This document shows positions 50,101 to 62,556 of a DNA stretch of 64,000 nt, piece by piece; position 1 is the first letter of the stretch, and each line of letters begins with the position of its first letter. The translations under genes were made by a program, and so were the position numbers. Under the pieces are notes generated by a model, which saw only the letters and a list, made by a program, of their open reading frames with translations, searched no databases and was not told the origin of the DNA. This DNA is from Whitmania pigra (Eukaryota; Annelida; Clitellata; Hirudinida; Haemopidae), in contig JAJTWR010000281.1 of the NCBI GenBank assembly GCA_021613335.1, forward strand, positions 687,501-751,500, written 5' to 3'.

Positions 50101-53100
50101 TCAGTTTTCCAATTCCATTCCATTCCAGTTTGAACCTTTAAATCCTTTTTTTTTAAATTTTCTATTGATTTATTTATTTAGAAACCGTGATTGACTAAAT
50201 GCTATTTTATTCATTTTGATGTTGGTAATTTTTTTTTAAAAAGTAATTTTTAAAAACATCTGATTGAATTAATATATTTTTAATATAGTTTTTATATTAT
50301 GTATTGACTTTGCAACATTAAAGCTCAATGCGCTATTCGTTTTGAGAGATAGATTATCATCTCATAAAAATATTACTATAATAATAAATTCGTACTAACA
50401 GAATATTTTACAATTTATTAAATAAATTATATTAAATAAATTATTTTAAAAATCTGAACGTCTAAAGTCGCTAATTGCTTTCACGGAGTTGACCTCAATT
50501 TTTAATTGACCTACAATCATTCCACCTCCATTCCACCTCCATTCCAGAATGCCTTCTCCTCACTAGCGCTTAAATCTCCAGAAACACGGAACACTCCCAG
50601 TGCGTAAATATTTCTCCAGGTAGCAGGTCATCCTTTCAATCCAAACCAAACTTTTCCCCCGAGATCGAAAGAAGTAAGTAACTCGGTTAAGCCCATTCAT
50701 GGGTCTAAAACTGCTCAGAAAACCACATACTTGTCGTGTTAAGAACTGAAATGGAGATTTCTAATAGACGGATGCTGCCATATGCTGCCTAACTCTCGTT
50801 GTTTCACGCGGCAAAGAAGATGATGGAGAGATTGGAGAAGATGGATGGAAAAAAGAAGAGATGTCCGATGTGGCTTGACATCACGTGACGGCGCGGCACC
50901 TATCTGACCGCAGTTCCATCAGCGATTATTAGTCGGGCATTTAATCGAACCATTAATCATGTACACTTGCATTGTTCTTGTTCACCTACAAACTATTTCA
51001 AATATATTTTAATACCAACAAATTATTTTAAATGTATTTTAAAACCTATTTTAATTTTAAAATTAATTTAAATATGTCTTCTCTTTTCTTCTTTTTTTGT
51101 GTATTTGTGTTTCTAAATTTGATTGTAAGTGCTCTTAAGCCAATTAAATTGAACATTCTTCAAGTTAAATGTTAAAATAATTTGATTTTCAGTAAAAAAT
51201 TATATATGTTACGATATTCTTTAACAGACTCTCTCAAATAAATGTAAAAAGAATATTAACCTTTTCATAATCTTTAATTATTAATATTATTATTATTATT
51301 ACTATTATTTCTATTATTATCATTATCCTTATCATTACCATGACTGAACATCATCATTATTACCATCGCCATTTTATTACACAACTCCTCATGATAGGCT
51401 AAAGAAATGACGCTCCACTAATCATCAACTTAACGACGGTGAATATTTTTCGCGTAAATTAATAAACATCCCTCGAGGCCAAAAAGGAAAGTGATTACCT
51501 AATTCTACCCATGGGAGGTCTTTTCGCCTTTCTTTCTGCTTTCTTTCTCTACATTCTTTGATAACGTCTTTCTAGCATATTTTTTTTCTTAAGCAACGCT
51601 TTTAAGCGACAAAAGGTGGCAACTTTTTATTTTTTAATACATTCAAAATCATTTTGTTTTCAAGAAACTTGTTGTTCAATGAGGAGAATATCGACTGGAA
51701 GTAATTTTCATATTTTTTTTGTTCATCAAAACATTATTTTTAAATTCTGAGAATGGTTTGATGTGATTAAAAAAAAATATTTACACGTTTTAATATCCTC
51801 GATAAAGTCTTGCATAAAATTTTAATTACATTCGCCAGGTGTTCACAAGAAGATCAAAGTCGTTCGCCAGGTGTTTTTCACCCTAGCGATCATTAAAAAA
51901 ACCTTGCCATGCATTAGATCAAAATTTGGATGCAAATCCTAAATTAATTTTACAAACATGGCCGGTGAAATTTATTAAATAATTTATTATTAAATTTAAT
52001 TAAAAAAATTACATTTTTTTTCTCGACATAACATTTTTAAATAAATGCGAGATTATTGCGAAGGTGCTGGACATTCAAGATCTAACTGGAATGGTGGATA
52101 TCTAAAATGAGTCATGAAACAAAATAATGGCGGCTAGAACTGCAGCAGATTGTAATGAATTTTAGGCCATTTATGATCATAGATTCTTCATTTAAAAGTC
52201 AATTTTTGCAAATAACCATGACAATAGAATTTAATTCTTAAAGGTAAATTTGTTTTTATTGCGAGCCACGTCTTATTGCTGTCATCACGATAACCATGGA
52301 ACCATTATTCCTTCCATAACAAATCTACTTTTAATTTACTATCAAATCTTCGGTATTATATCGCAATTAGCGATAAATTTAGGTTATTCTTATAAAATGT
52401 ATCATTTATCACGATTTGATAAGTAGGCAAGCATATGCTGTTTTAAAATTGTAATGATTGATATATCGGTCACACTTCATTAAAGCGACTTCCGCATGAA
52501 TAATTAAGGCAAATCGTGGTCCATTATTAGGAATTTATTTTCAAATATTTCGTTATTTGTTGATTAAATTGTTGGCCAATTACATTTATTAAATACATCG
52601 CAATAATTGCAATGTTATATTATCATATTGTATGCGAAAAATAGCTTAGAATGCATGAATTATGATTATTACGATATATTTTTACAACAAGTACCTAAAT
52701 ATAGATTAATAGAATAATACACGTAATAAAATTAATTTTTAGAGACGAATAAATTTTAAACCAGTCCATAATCACCGTGATGACGGTTTGGTCCAATCAA
52801 GTTATTGGTTGTGATTGACAAACAAAAGCAACCGGCCTAGTGAGATCCATCTCGATAATGACCAGAAATTGATTGGCGAACATTATTTTTCTTTCTTCCC
52901 GCGGGAATTCCAGGCAGACGAGACCGTCGTTGGACGCCTGGGAAGGCTGGGCGATAATAAATAGCATGGAGGATCTTTTCTGACCTATTAGTTTTGTCAT
53001 CAAATTAATCGAAATCATCTCCTGTTGTTTGGTTTATCAGTTAATAGAGTTTAATATTATTAATAGTTATACGATGTCATTGTCATTACGTGATCAAATA

Positions 53101-55233
53101 TGATATTATTGTTCTAGCTGAAACTTTTCTTAGTATTAATTATGTAATCGTAAATGTATCACTAATATTTGCTCGGACAATTTATTAATTTAATTCATCA
53201 TTTTCCGGTTAATTTCTATTGGGACTAAATTTTAAATTCTTTAATGCGTCGTAAATCTTGCTAGGCATAATAATTTATCATTTGCAAATTATTATCAGCC
53301 ATAAAATAAAATTCGAACGTAAAATCATCAAAATGCGTCCTTAAATAGTCCTGATATTCGAACTGATATGAAATTGAAGGCTTCCACTGAACTCAATGAT
53401 TTCGAGAACAGTGATTCTCACCGCTGATGAACTCCATTCAGACGTTGTTGTTGTTGCTGTTGTTGTTGTTGTTGTTGTGTTGTTGTGCGTTGTGGGTTCA
53501 AAGTTTGTAGTTGTTTGCTATTGCAGTCAGTCATCGTAGTTTCAAATAAATAAATTAGAGTATGAGGATAAATATAAATAATATGCAAACAAATATAAAA
53601 CAAGACACAACGGGATACTAAATGTGTTGATGCATTAATAGTTTCAAAGTGTTGTTGATTCTGTTGATGTTGTTATTATTATTAATTATTATTATTATTA
53701 TTATTATTATTAATAGTAATTATTTTAGTTGCACGTCGATGATGATAAAGTACAAGATATTAATGTTGTTGTTGTCGTTGACACAGTGGCACATCATGCT
53801 GCTGCTGTTGTTGTTGTTGTGTTGTTGTTGTTGTGTTGTTGTGCGTTGTGGGTTCAAAGTTTGTAGTTGTTTGCTATTGCAGTCAGTCATCGTAGTTTCA
53901 AATAAATAAATTAGAGTATGAGGATAAATATAAATAATATGCAAACAAATATAAAACAAGACACAACGGGATACTAAATGTGTTGATGCATTAATAGTTT
54001 CAAAGTGTTGTTGATTCTGTTGATGTTGTTATTATTATTAATTATTATTATTATTATTATTATTAATAGTAATTATTTTAGTTGCACGTCGATGATGATA
54101 AAGTACAAGATATTAATGTTGTTGTTGTCGTTGACACAGTGGCACATCATGCTGCTGCTGTTGTTGTTGTTGTTGTTGTTGTTGTTGATGCCGGGTGGCA
54201 CATTAGCGTTGTTGTTACAGTTGTCATGATCTCAAGCAGATGAAAGTCGATGTGTTCACGAAAGGATGACCGAGCGGCATTAGTGCAAACACGTGACTCG
54301 ATTCTGTGATGGAGAACAATCGTTCGTCATGTTCGTCTGCGGTTCGTGAACTGCTCGCGAACATTGACGAACAGATTCTTTGATCGACTTAAGTTGATGA
54401 AGATTCAAAACTGGAAAGAGAAATCTTTTTTATTCCTTTATTTCCTTCTTTTCTTTGATAATTTATTTATTTAATTCTTAATTTCTTACATTTATTTTTT
54501 TGTTTTTTGTTTGTTTTGTTGTTGATAATTGTTTGATGCATGGACAAAGGAATTATGTTATCATTAATAATTAATTATTATTAAAATAACATTACAATAC
54601 TCAGTTAAATATAAATCTGCGTAATTAATAAATCATTTTTTCTGTCATTTGGATTTGTATAATTGAGGGTAAAGTAGCAATCGGTGAATAGTACTTCTAT
54701 TGTCATTTACCATTAGGTTTAGAAAGAAAATGATCAAAATAAGATGGTAACTGCTTCTACAACATTATTATACATTGCATTAATATAAATATATATATAC
54801 AATAATTAATTAAGCTATTTGTGTAGTATCTAATTCTCAAGCAGAACTGGGTCCACAAGCCACTTCTAAGAATAATTTATAAATTAATATCCAACAAAAA
54901 TCAACAAATGGAAGAATGAGTCCATAATTAGCAATTTAAATAATATGCTCATAACTTATTTAGAAACACAATAGCGTTGATGATAATGATAGCCAATGGA
55001 GGACAACTACAACTATTACTACTGACTGTTCTCGTGGTAATATCGACGTCAGAGATGCATCAATATTGACACAAGATACCTGGATTGCATGGAGTGAGGA
55101 ATACAATGACATGCTTGACCATTCCGTCTCTGTTTGAACTTCTTCCATTTCCATATCAATTCCAGGTCCAATTACTTTTTACCTCTTGTCTTTGTCTTTT
55201 TAACCTGGATATTTATATAAACATTATTAAAGC

Positions 55234-55306
<73 letters not shown>

Positions 55307-55327
55307 TATTATTATTATCATTATTAA

Positions 55328-55412
<85 letters not shown>

Positions 55413-56498
55413 TATTATATTATTATTATTAATATTATTATTTATTATTTTAAAGTATCTTTGTAACTGAACGTCAAGCAGATGAAAGTCGATGATAGAA
55501 AATGATTTAATTCTTAAACGTAAAGGCCATAAAACATTTATTGATTGCGGTTATTCTGTATGTTGATTCATAACATGATTGATTAATTAGTCGATTGGTG
55601 AATGGAATTATTTTAAAATAAATAATTGGTCGATAAATGATTGAACGGTTGGCTGGTTGATTGATTGAAAGAAAGATTGATTTGTCTTATGTTTCGTGAG
55701 TTGATTTCAGAATGATCACGTGAACATCTGTCATGCAACCAAACGAGGTAGATAAAGATAAGACTTAACTTGAAAATGTTCTTGTCATTAAAATGTTTAA
55801 ATAATTACAATAACTTTTGAGAAAATTTTAGAATAAAAATTCCAGTGTGAAATGGAATACTTTTATGAGTCAATAAATAAATGTAAAAATAGTAAAATAA
55901 ACTATTAATCATTTCCAAATTGTAAAATACATAGTTTTAAATATCTACCGATAAATATTAAAACAATACGAGACAAGAAATTCTTATGCAGAGTGGAATG
56001 TACGTATGTAATAATGCATTGGATGTCTAAAAAAGGACAGCAATTGGTCACGGATCGTAGTGAAACTGATTGGAAAAGCAGCCTCACGTAATTGGTTCCA
56101 GCTCCTGGATTATCCACAATGATCCAGTTCAAGACATGGAGGCAATAATCTCCATCTTGGAGCGTTTCCATAGGAACGATTTCCATCTGTTTTAATTCGT
56201 ACGTTGCTACCATACGATGGATACTGGATGCTGACGACTGCTTTTATTCTGGTTAAAAAAAAATAAGTTTATAAAAATATTTTCTTTGCAAATACACCTT
56301 ACTTGTTAATTGTAATTAATTAGTATTTAATTATTGTTTAATTAGATTGAATGACTAGTTGGTTAATATGATATAGAAAGAACATATGGTCTTAAATTCT
56401 AATAATATTATTATTATTAATATTTATAATTATAATCATTGTCTTCCTCTTTCTCCTCCTTCTCTTCCTCCTCCTCCTCCTCCTCCTCCTCCTCCTCC

Positions 56499-56560
<62 letters not shown>

Positions 56561-58989
56561 GTCGTCGTCGTCGTCGTCGCCGCCGCCATCATCATCATCG
56601 CCACCAGGTTAATTGTTTGCAGTCAATTCATCAGAGTCCATTTCGATCTCTCTTTAGAAAAGCAAGCTTTCAATGAAATTAGAAGGAAACTTCATTAAAA
56701 AGATTGATTGGAAAAAATTGAAATTCTGAAAAATTAGAAATTTTAAATAAAAGAAATAAAAATAGGCAAAATAGTGAATTAAAATAAATTTAAAAAATAA
56801 CGCCTGTTGCAATCGTTGAGAATTGGATCGCAAGTGTGAACAATTTCTATCGTCACTAAACTCGAGAATTTCAATCCATCTTATTCGAGTCTTTGTTGGA
56901 ATTCAGAGCTTCAAATAATTTCTAAAAATTATGACGGATGTTTAATTTTCATGCTTGTATTGTGCGGCATTATATATTTTATGGATTTTATTGATAGTAT
57001 TTAGATCAATTAATTATCAAAATTAAATGTTTTCTTCCAGTTTGATGTACATTTATTAATAATCTATAAATAACTTTCTAATAATTAAACAATTAAAATT
57101 AAAAATATGTAATTTTTATTTAAAATAAAATTTTTTGCTCAAGCTGGATAATATTTAATTTAACGAAGATAAACAAAATCTTGTGAGCCAGGAAATATTT
57201 GTTAGAAGTAAATTTTATAAATTACATTCATTATTTTAGAAGTAAATATTTAATTAATTTAATTAATTTATAAATTCACATTTTATAATTTGCATTTATT
57301 ATTTAAATAACAATTAAATAATTAAAAATTCACATTTTTCACGACTCTTAAATGCTCCGGGTGCACATAATATTTAATCAGCTAATCGAGTTTACTAGAA
57401 GCATAAACGTGAAATAAATAAAATAAAACATAAAATAATTCAATTACTGAATAAATTAATTACGTAAATAAATAAATAAATTAAATAGTATGAAAGATTA
57501 AAGATGGCAGTCATTGTTGAGAAGATGAATTAGCAGCATTCACACTTTTTCCAGCAGCATTCGTCTCAATTATAAACATCCACCGCTTAAGTCTGCCATT
57601 CTTCATGTGAAATTATTATTTATTATTTATTTGTAATAATAATCATAATTATATTTTTATAATAATAATTTTTATTTATTAATTGTTTGTAATAATAATG
57701 ATAATGATATATTTATAATAATAATTTTAGTATTGTTGCTTAAGATTTTCATTTTATTTATTTATCTTTTTATTGTAATAATGTTGCTCATATTCGTTTG
57801 CCGACTAATATTTATATTTACGTCATCAATATTTATTTATTTGCAGTACGTTGTAAAGATTGTTACTGTTTGCAGAACAATATTCAATGATAATAATAAT
57901 TATTAAAAATATTATTTCTAGTGTTATATTAATCTGTATTAATGTAATATTCTTTGTCTTTGATAATTTTTTATTGAATGTTCAAAGAGTAAAAAATGAA
58001 GAACTTCTTCTAAGCAGTCTGTTTAGTTCAACAATAAAGTCAACATGGCAATTATTCTATTTATAAATTCGTAATAAAATACAACAATAACTCATTAATA
58101 ATTAATAATTTTTAATAATAATAATAATAATAACCAATGTTACTGATCAAATAATTTAGTTGTTTTTTATATTTACATTTATCACTTATTAGCAGATGCT
58201 GAAGTTACATTTTACAAAGTAATCATCAAATATTTACTTGAGATTGCTAGCGACATCTAGCGCACGCGTAAACGCCATTCCATCCCCGTTAAAAGGCGCC
58301 AACGCATCGAGCTGATGAAGTTGTTTGAGTTTCTCATTTTCCAAGTTGGATGGGTCCTATGGATGAAGCAATCGAGGTGGATGTTCACCTGGGTAGACTA
58401 CACACCTGAGAGGAAAGGTTTCGGACCGTATCTGAGGAATTTCATCGCGATCATCATCATCATCATCGTAATCATTACCAACACCGCCGTCATCGCCATC
58501 AATTTCATCATCATCATCACTTTCATTATCGTCATTGTTCGTCGTCGTTGTCTTCTTCCTCTTTGTTCGAGGGAGGCTTTCTGTTTGAAATTAGTTTAAT
58601 CAGACATTTCTTGTTGAGTGGAAACGATCAGGAATCAGTCGAGATGATTACGAACGAAATGTTTCGGTCACTCGTATCATCATCATCACAATCATCATCA
58701 TCATCACCATCAACGCCATCAACATCGTCATCAACATCGCCATCAACATCATCATCAACATCATCATCAACATCATCGTCGTCGTCTGTAAAGTCGTTAC
58801 CGACGTTTCGAGCACCTGTTTGTTCCCACCTGCAACGTGTTGCTCATCACCTCGTCGTCTTCATTCTCTTGCTGACGTACTCAGCTACGGTACTCCACGG
58901 TTGGTTGAACATTTGCTCTTTGCAAAGCGCTCATCCGTATTGCTTTTGAACTTGTCGCTAATGATGGCCGTGACGTTTGATGATGCTGG

Positions 58990-59067
<78 letters not shown>

Positions 59068-60231
59068 GATGATGATGATGATGATTGATGATGATGATGA
59101 TGATGTTGTTGATAAGGTGACTAAGACGTTCAATAAATTGCTAATAGTAGAACAATCATCAAGTATTATCATTTTTTTTATCAATTAAGATGATAATAGG
59201 TTGTAAACAAGGATTCAACTGACTGTTGGCGTTACAAGGAATTCAACCGCAGAAGTAGAATGATGATGATGATGGAGTTTATTATCATCATATGATGTGA
59301 TGATTGAGTTTATCATCATCATCATCATCATCATCATCATCTCGTACGTGCAGCTTTATCATCAACAATCAATGAGTTGTAAGCTAAATTTTCAATATCT
59401 GCTCGTTTATGTCACTTAAGCATACATACATGTTTGCGAGCGTAAACAAACATTAAGCATACAATAAATCGATAGAAACATCGATGCAACGATTGACAGA
59501 AGTAATACAAACAAAAAGGATAGAGAAAGGTGAAAGAGAGATTTATGCATTGTAAGATCAATCTGAAAGATAAATATATTATATTTTTTTTCGAATAAAT
59601 ATTAAGGACATCTTCCTCGCTAAAAGCATCACATTACACTCTAAATGCAAGTCCACATTTCATGTTTGTCTGTCAGTTATTCATCCCATTTCAACCAATT
59701 TCAACCTTTCTTTGTCAATGATTCAACCAATTTCAACCAATTCCAAACATGAGAACCCACAAACCAGCCAAGGAATTCCTCTGACATATCAAGTATTTTT
59801 TTTGGGAGGATCTGTGGAACTCTTAAAATGAATGAATGATTGAGATAACCGATGCATAAGATATATTTCAATTTCCTCTTCGACACGAACAAAACAGTCC
59901 ATTTGACCACTTCTAAAGCATTTTGGTCGGAGTGAAGTGGAGTGACAAGACCAAAATTGTATCCTGCAATTTACAATCGAAGGATTTTCAAAAATTCGTC
60001 TTTATTAATTTTTTTTTTATTCGACGAAAATGAGGCTAAAAAATGACTTTTTGTCGAGATTGTGAGCAGTAAAACACAGCTGAATGGAAAGACGAACCGA
60101 CAATGAGAAGAAGCAGGAGAGAGAAGGACAAGAGGGTGGATAAAGAAGCATCATTAAGTCGAACTTACAACGTGCTCGCCGGAAACACCTGGTTCCAGCG
60201 TGTCATAAAGACCACAAATCAGGGACGTGAG
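41195..60231 (+). CDS. Candidate multi-exon gene for an unrecognised, possibly secreted protein (partial model)
   Basis: Four exons are open, phase-matched and GT-AG bounded: 41195-41255 (ATG start, donor GTGAGT), 42742-42811 (after TTTATTCAG), 58346-58392 (donor GTAGAC) and 60092-60231 (donor GTGAGC). Joined, they give 106 residues. The N-terminus [20 protein letters not shown] has a hydrophobic core suggestive of a signal peptide or anchor. Next come [20 protein letters not shown] and [15 protein letters not shown], then a basic, furin-like segment [10 protein letters not shown], then [17 protein letters not shown]. The last exon ends in phase 0, so more exons must follow. I do not recognise the family. 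The first two exons are the best supported; the 15.5-kb jump to the third is the weakest step. Confidence 0.4.
41256..42741. other. First intron of the candidate gene
   Basis: AT-rich with a short (ATC)n run at 41273-41295. Nothing else was recognised. A (GAT) run lies at 42408-42421 and ATAT-rich sequence at 42460-42555. Confidence 0.4.
43600..43840 (+). repeat. (GGAT)n tetranucleotide satellite
   Basis: About 240 bp of ATGGATGG-type tetranucleotides with a few AATGG and GATGAATG interruptions. Reverse-strand ORFs of HPSI repeats are artefacts of it. Confidence 0.97.
45352..45446 (+). repeat. 30-bp tandem repeat, three copies
   Basis: Unit ATGACATTCAATCAGATGAC plus a variable ten-base end starts at 45352, 45382 and 45412. 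Copies differ at a few bases (CCACTGA, GCAATGT, CCAATGG). Confidence 0.92.
47780..47895 (+). repeat. (ATC)n-type degenerate microsatellite
   Basis: CATCATC and CGTCGTC triplets, imperfect. They produce an apparent His/Arg-rich ORF. Confidence 0.8.
48650..48740 (+). repeat. (ATC)n microsatellite
   Basis: CATCATCATC with GTC interruptions over about 90 bp, in the long intron. Confidence 0.85.
53440..54190 (+). repeat. Tandem duplication, unit about 355 bp
   Basis: Two nearly identical copies meet near 53800. Landmarks GTGCGTTGTGGG (53485 and 53841), GTTGTTGATTCTG (53651 and 54006) and GCTGCTGCTG (53798 and 54151) recur at offsets 356, 355 and 353. The differences are at triplet-repeat lengths. 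The unit is bounded by (TTG)n runs and contains an (ATT)n run. Confidence 0.95.
55238..55452 (+). repeat. (ATT)n microsatellite
   Basis: About 210 bp of ATT triplets with phase slips at ATAT junctions. One of the longest pure tracts in the window. Confidence 0.95.
56443..56608 (+). repeat. Compound (CTC)n-(ATC)n-(GTC)n microsatellite
   Basis: Three successive triplet blocks share TC and change only the third base, then become CCGCCGCC. This is consistent with expansion after point mutation inside a repeat. Confidence 0.95.
58450..58545 (+). repeat. (ATC)n microsatellite after candidate exon 3
   Basis: Degenerate ATC triplets following the open segment at 58346-58392. Confidence 0.8.
58672..58790 (+). 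repeat. (ATC)n microsatellite with AAC interruptions
   Basis: ATCATC blocks alternate with AACATC and ACCATC. The 133-codon Ser/Thr-rich ORF at 58548-58949 is a translation of this repeat and not considered real. Confidence 0.85.
58980..59106 (+). repeat. (GAT)n microsatellite
   Basis: Long GAT runs broken twice by GATTGAT. Confidence 0.95.
59255..59342 (+). repeat. Paired (GAT)n and (ATC)n runs
   Basis: A GATGATGATGATG run around 59262 is followed by a TCATCATCATC run at 59310-59341. The two could pair as an imperfect hairpin. Confidence 0.75.
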
Positions 60232-60992
60232 GTGAGCATCCACCTATCGAAGGAAAAAAAACAGAAGAAGAAATCTTCCACTTTGGAGGGAGTGGAAAAG
60301 ATGTTTGCGACGCAAGGATGGTAATTTATGAGCCATGCTTGCCTTTGCTCGGAAAAAAATATGAGAGAAATTATCATCATTTTAATGACAATTCATTTGC
60401 ATTGTGAGACATTTAAAAACAAACAAACAAACAAATTTTACATTCTTGGACAAGAAAAGACATTCAACCTGTTGGATTGCACGGCTGAAAAATTAACAAA
60501 TGGAAACGATACCAATGGGCGTCCTTTCGGTGCAAATGGCTTTCTGACCTCGGAAAAATTGCTTAATAAGACATAAAGCCGCCTAGATGGGGGTTAGTTT
60601 CGTAAGGCCTGAATCTTAAGTCATGAAGCTTCATCAATTATTCACGGACATATTATATCGGCCATCTCTCTGCCGCCCGACAACTAAATATGTCTCGCGC
60701 TAGCTCCACACTTAGCAGTCTATAGTTTTTCTTAAGCTTTACTGCAATTTTTGTATTTTATTTCATTATTTCAGCAAAAATTGGAGATCAAGAATGACTA
60801 CATAGCTACCAAGATATAGAATGATTCAGAATATCGAAAATTGAGATTATTTAATTGCTGATAGACAGAAATTGAATTAAAAAAAATAAAAAATACTAAT
60901 AAAAAAATTTCTTGAGAATTACAACTCTTTAGCTTCAAATTACTTTTTTTTGCTTGAAATTGTGGAATGATTCTCATTGAATTTGTTGAATT

Positions 60993-61094
60993 ATTGAGAT
61001 GCATTGCAATAAAAAATATTTTCAATAAAAATATAACATAAGTATTGAGATGCATTGCAATAAAAAATATTTTCAATGAAAATATAACATAAGT
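60993..61094 (+). repeat. 51-bp tandem duplication
   Basis: Two copies starting ATTGAGATGCATTGCAATAA at 60993 and 61044. They differ at a single position (AATAAAA versus AATGAAA). Confidence 0.95.
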
Positions 61095-62476
61095 TATAAC
61101 ATATAGACTGATAATACAACATTTTCTTCCCAAAACTCCTCAACAAGCAAGGCACTTAAACCATGACGAATTAGATGAATTACCAGCCATAGACCTGCAA
61201 TTTTTCATTTTCTGGAAAAAATTTAAAATTCTCCACGAAGTGAATTATAAGGAATAAATAATAGACGAAATGTTTTTAAAATATGGAAAGCACTTCATTG
61301 AAATGCAGCGTGGCAAGAACTGGAGATTATTTTTTTTTTTTCAAGTTTTGCGCCTTCGCTCCAAGAACGAGCTGAGGACATGCCTGAAATTCAGTCATTA
61401 AAGTCACTCTGAGGAAGGTTATAATTTCATGAGACTGTTGAATATTTATGAGGTGTGATCGCGGGCACCGTGTACTCGTGTCAAGGTCAACTTAATGCCG
61501 CTATGATGGGAAACTCAACCTGGAAAAACCTCCGCTCTGATTTGGAGTCAACTCGCAATCATTCGATCCATTTTAAAGGCAGACGCTGGAATTTATTTTT
61601 CTTTATTATTGTTATTTTAATTGTTATTCAGATTTATTAATTTATTCCTAGAGGTAAAATCTTGATAAAACGAGGCCGATATATTAAGATGATGCACATT
61701 GTACAATGCAATTCAAAAACAAATTATTTAGCAATTAAATATTAAAATAGAATTTAAAAATGTTAAATAATTTAAAAATATTTTTACGCAAAATTTAGAC
61801 AATTAAAAAGAATAAAAAATAGAACAAAGTAAATAATTGTAAAGTTAAAATCGTCAAAATCACTTGCTTAATTGGCTTATCAGTCGCAGTTAAAGATTGC
61901 AGACGTCATTTAAGGACTCCTTTGAAGTGCCACAAGTTTTTTGGCGCCTTTAATTTTTCGAATTACACAAAATCAAACTTAAATTCAAACTTAAATCTTA
62001 AATATAAATAAATATAATGTATATGGCACAAACCATATTTAATAACAATTTCATATTATTTTTAATAATTTAAATAATTACTGATGTTTAATATGATATA
62101 CTAGAGTCATAATAATTTTCACCGTCTGCGAGACGATAATTATATCCCATCCAATTATAATGCTCCACAATGGAGATGAACAATGTGGAATTCAAGAAAA
62201 AGAAAGAAAATGAGGGAATGAAAATTATTTCAGACCAAGTTGTACGCTCACTTAATTAGCGGGAAAACTCATTAAATTTTAACAAAAAAAACTTTTTAAT
62301 TACTCGAAAGCCAAAAAAAAAAATCAGAAAATTAGACGTGAGCCTCCAAAACGAATACGAGTGGATTGATTGATTGAACTGGAATGAAGTGGATGAGTTG
62401 AGATGCTTGGAGGATGATTCCAGTAAATTGATTCCAATAAACTGTTCGCTCGTTTGTTTTCAAAAATCTTTTTCAG

Positions 62477-62556
62477 CTCAGACAGAGGGCGACACTGGCT
62501 ACGATTATAACGAATCATACGATGAATACGAGGAAGAATCAGGTTATCAAGAATAA
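62477..62556 (+). CDS. Possible terminal or internal exon after a strong TTTTTCAG acceptor
   Basis: Following CTTTTTCAG, one frame reads QTEGDTGYDYNESYDE then YEEESGYQE and a TAA stop: a Tyr/acidic C-terminus, needing a phase-1 join. The phase-0 frame, which the exon ending at 60231 would require, reads LRQRATLATIITNH and stays open to a possible donor (GTTATC) after AATCAG. Which frame is used, if either, cannot be decided here. It may belong to the candidate gene starting at 41195. Confidence 0.25.

Larger units (their letters stand above)
42812..58345. other. Very long intron or gene desert with repeats and E-boxes
   Basis: 15.5 kb with no exon I can defend. It mixes AT-rich DNA and microsatellites with less AT-rich blocks at about 45540-46080, 46560-47640, 50580-50930 and 56040-56220. 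Nine CACGTG motifs occur between 43874 and 55722. Low-complexity ORFs here (43490-43876, 46118-46309 and similar) are translated repeats. Confidence 0.5.
58393..60091. other. Intron of the candidate gene, dominated by microsatellites
   Basis: Outside the repeats listed separately, the sequence is AT-rich without a recognised feature. A 69-codon minus-strand ORF (59701-59910) has no known motif. Confidence 0.4.

Noticed and set aside
58548..58949. 133-codon Ser/Thr/Pro-rich ORF, mucin-like
   Set aside because: Its core is an ATC microsatellite and the flanks show no domain or splice support.
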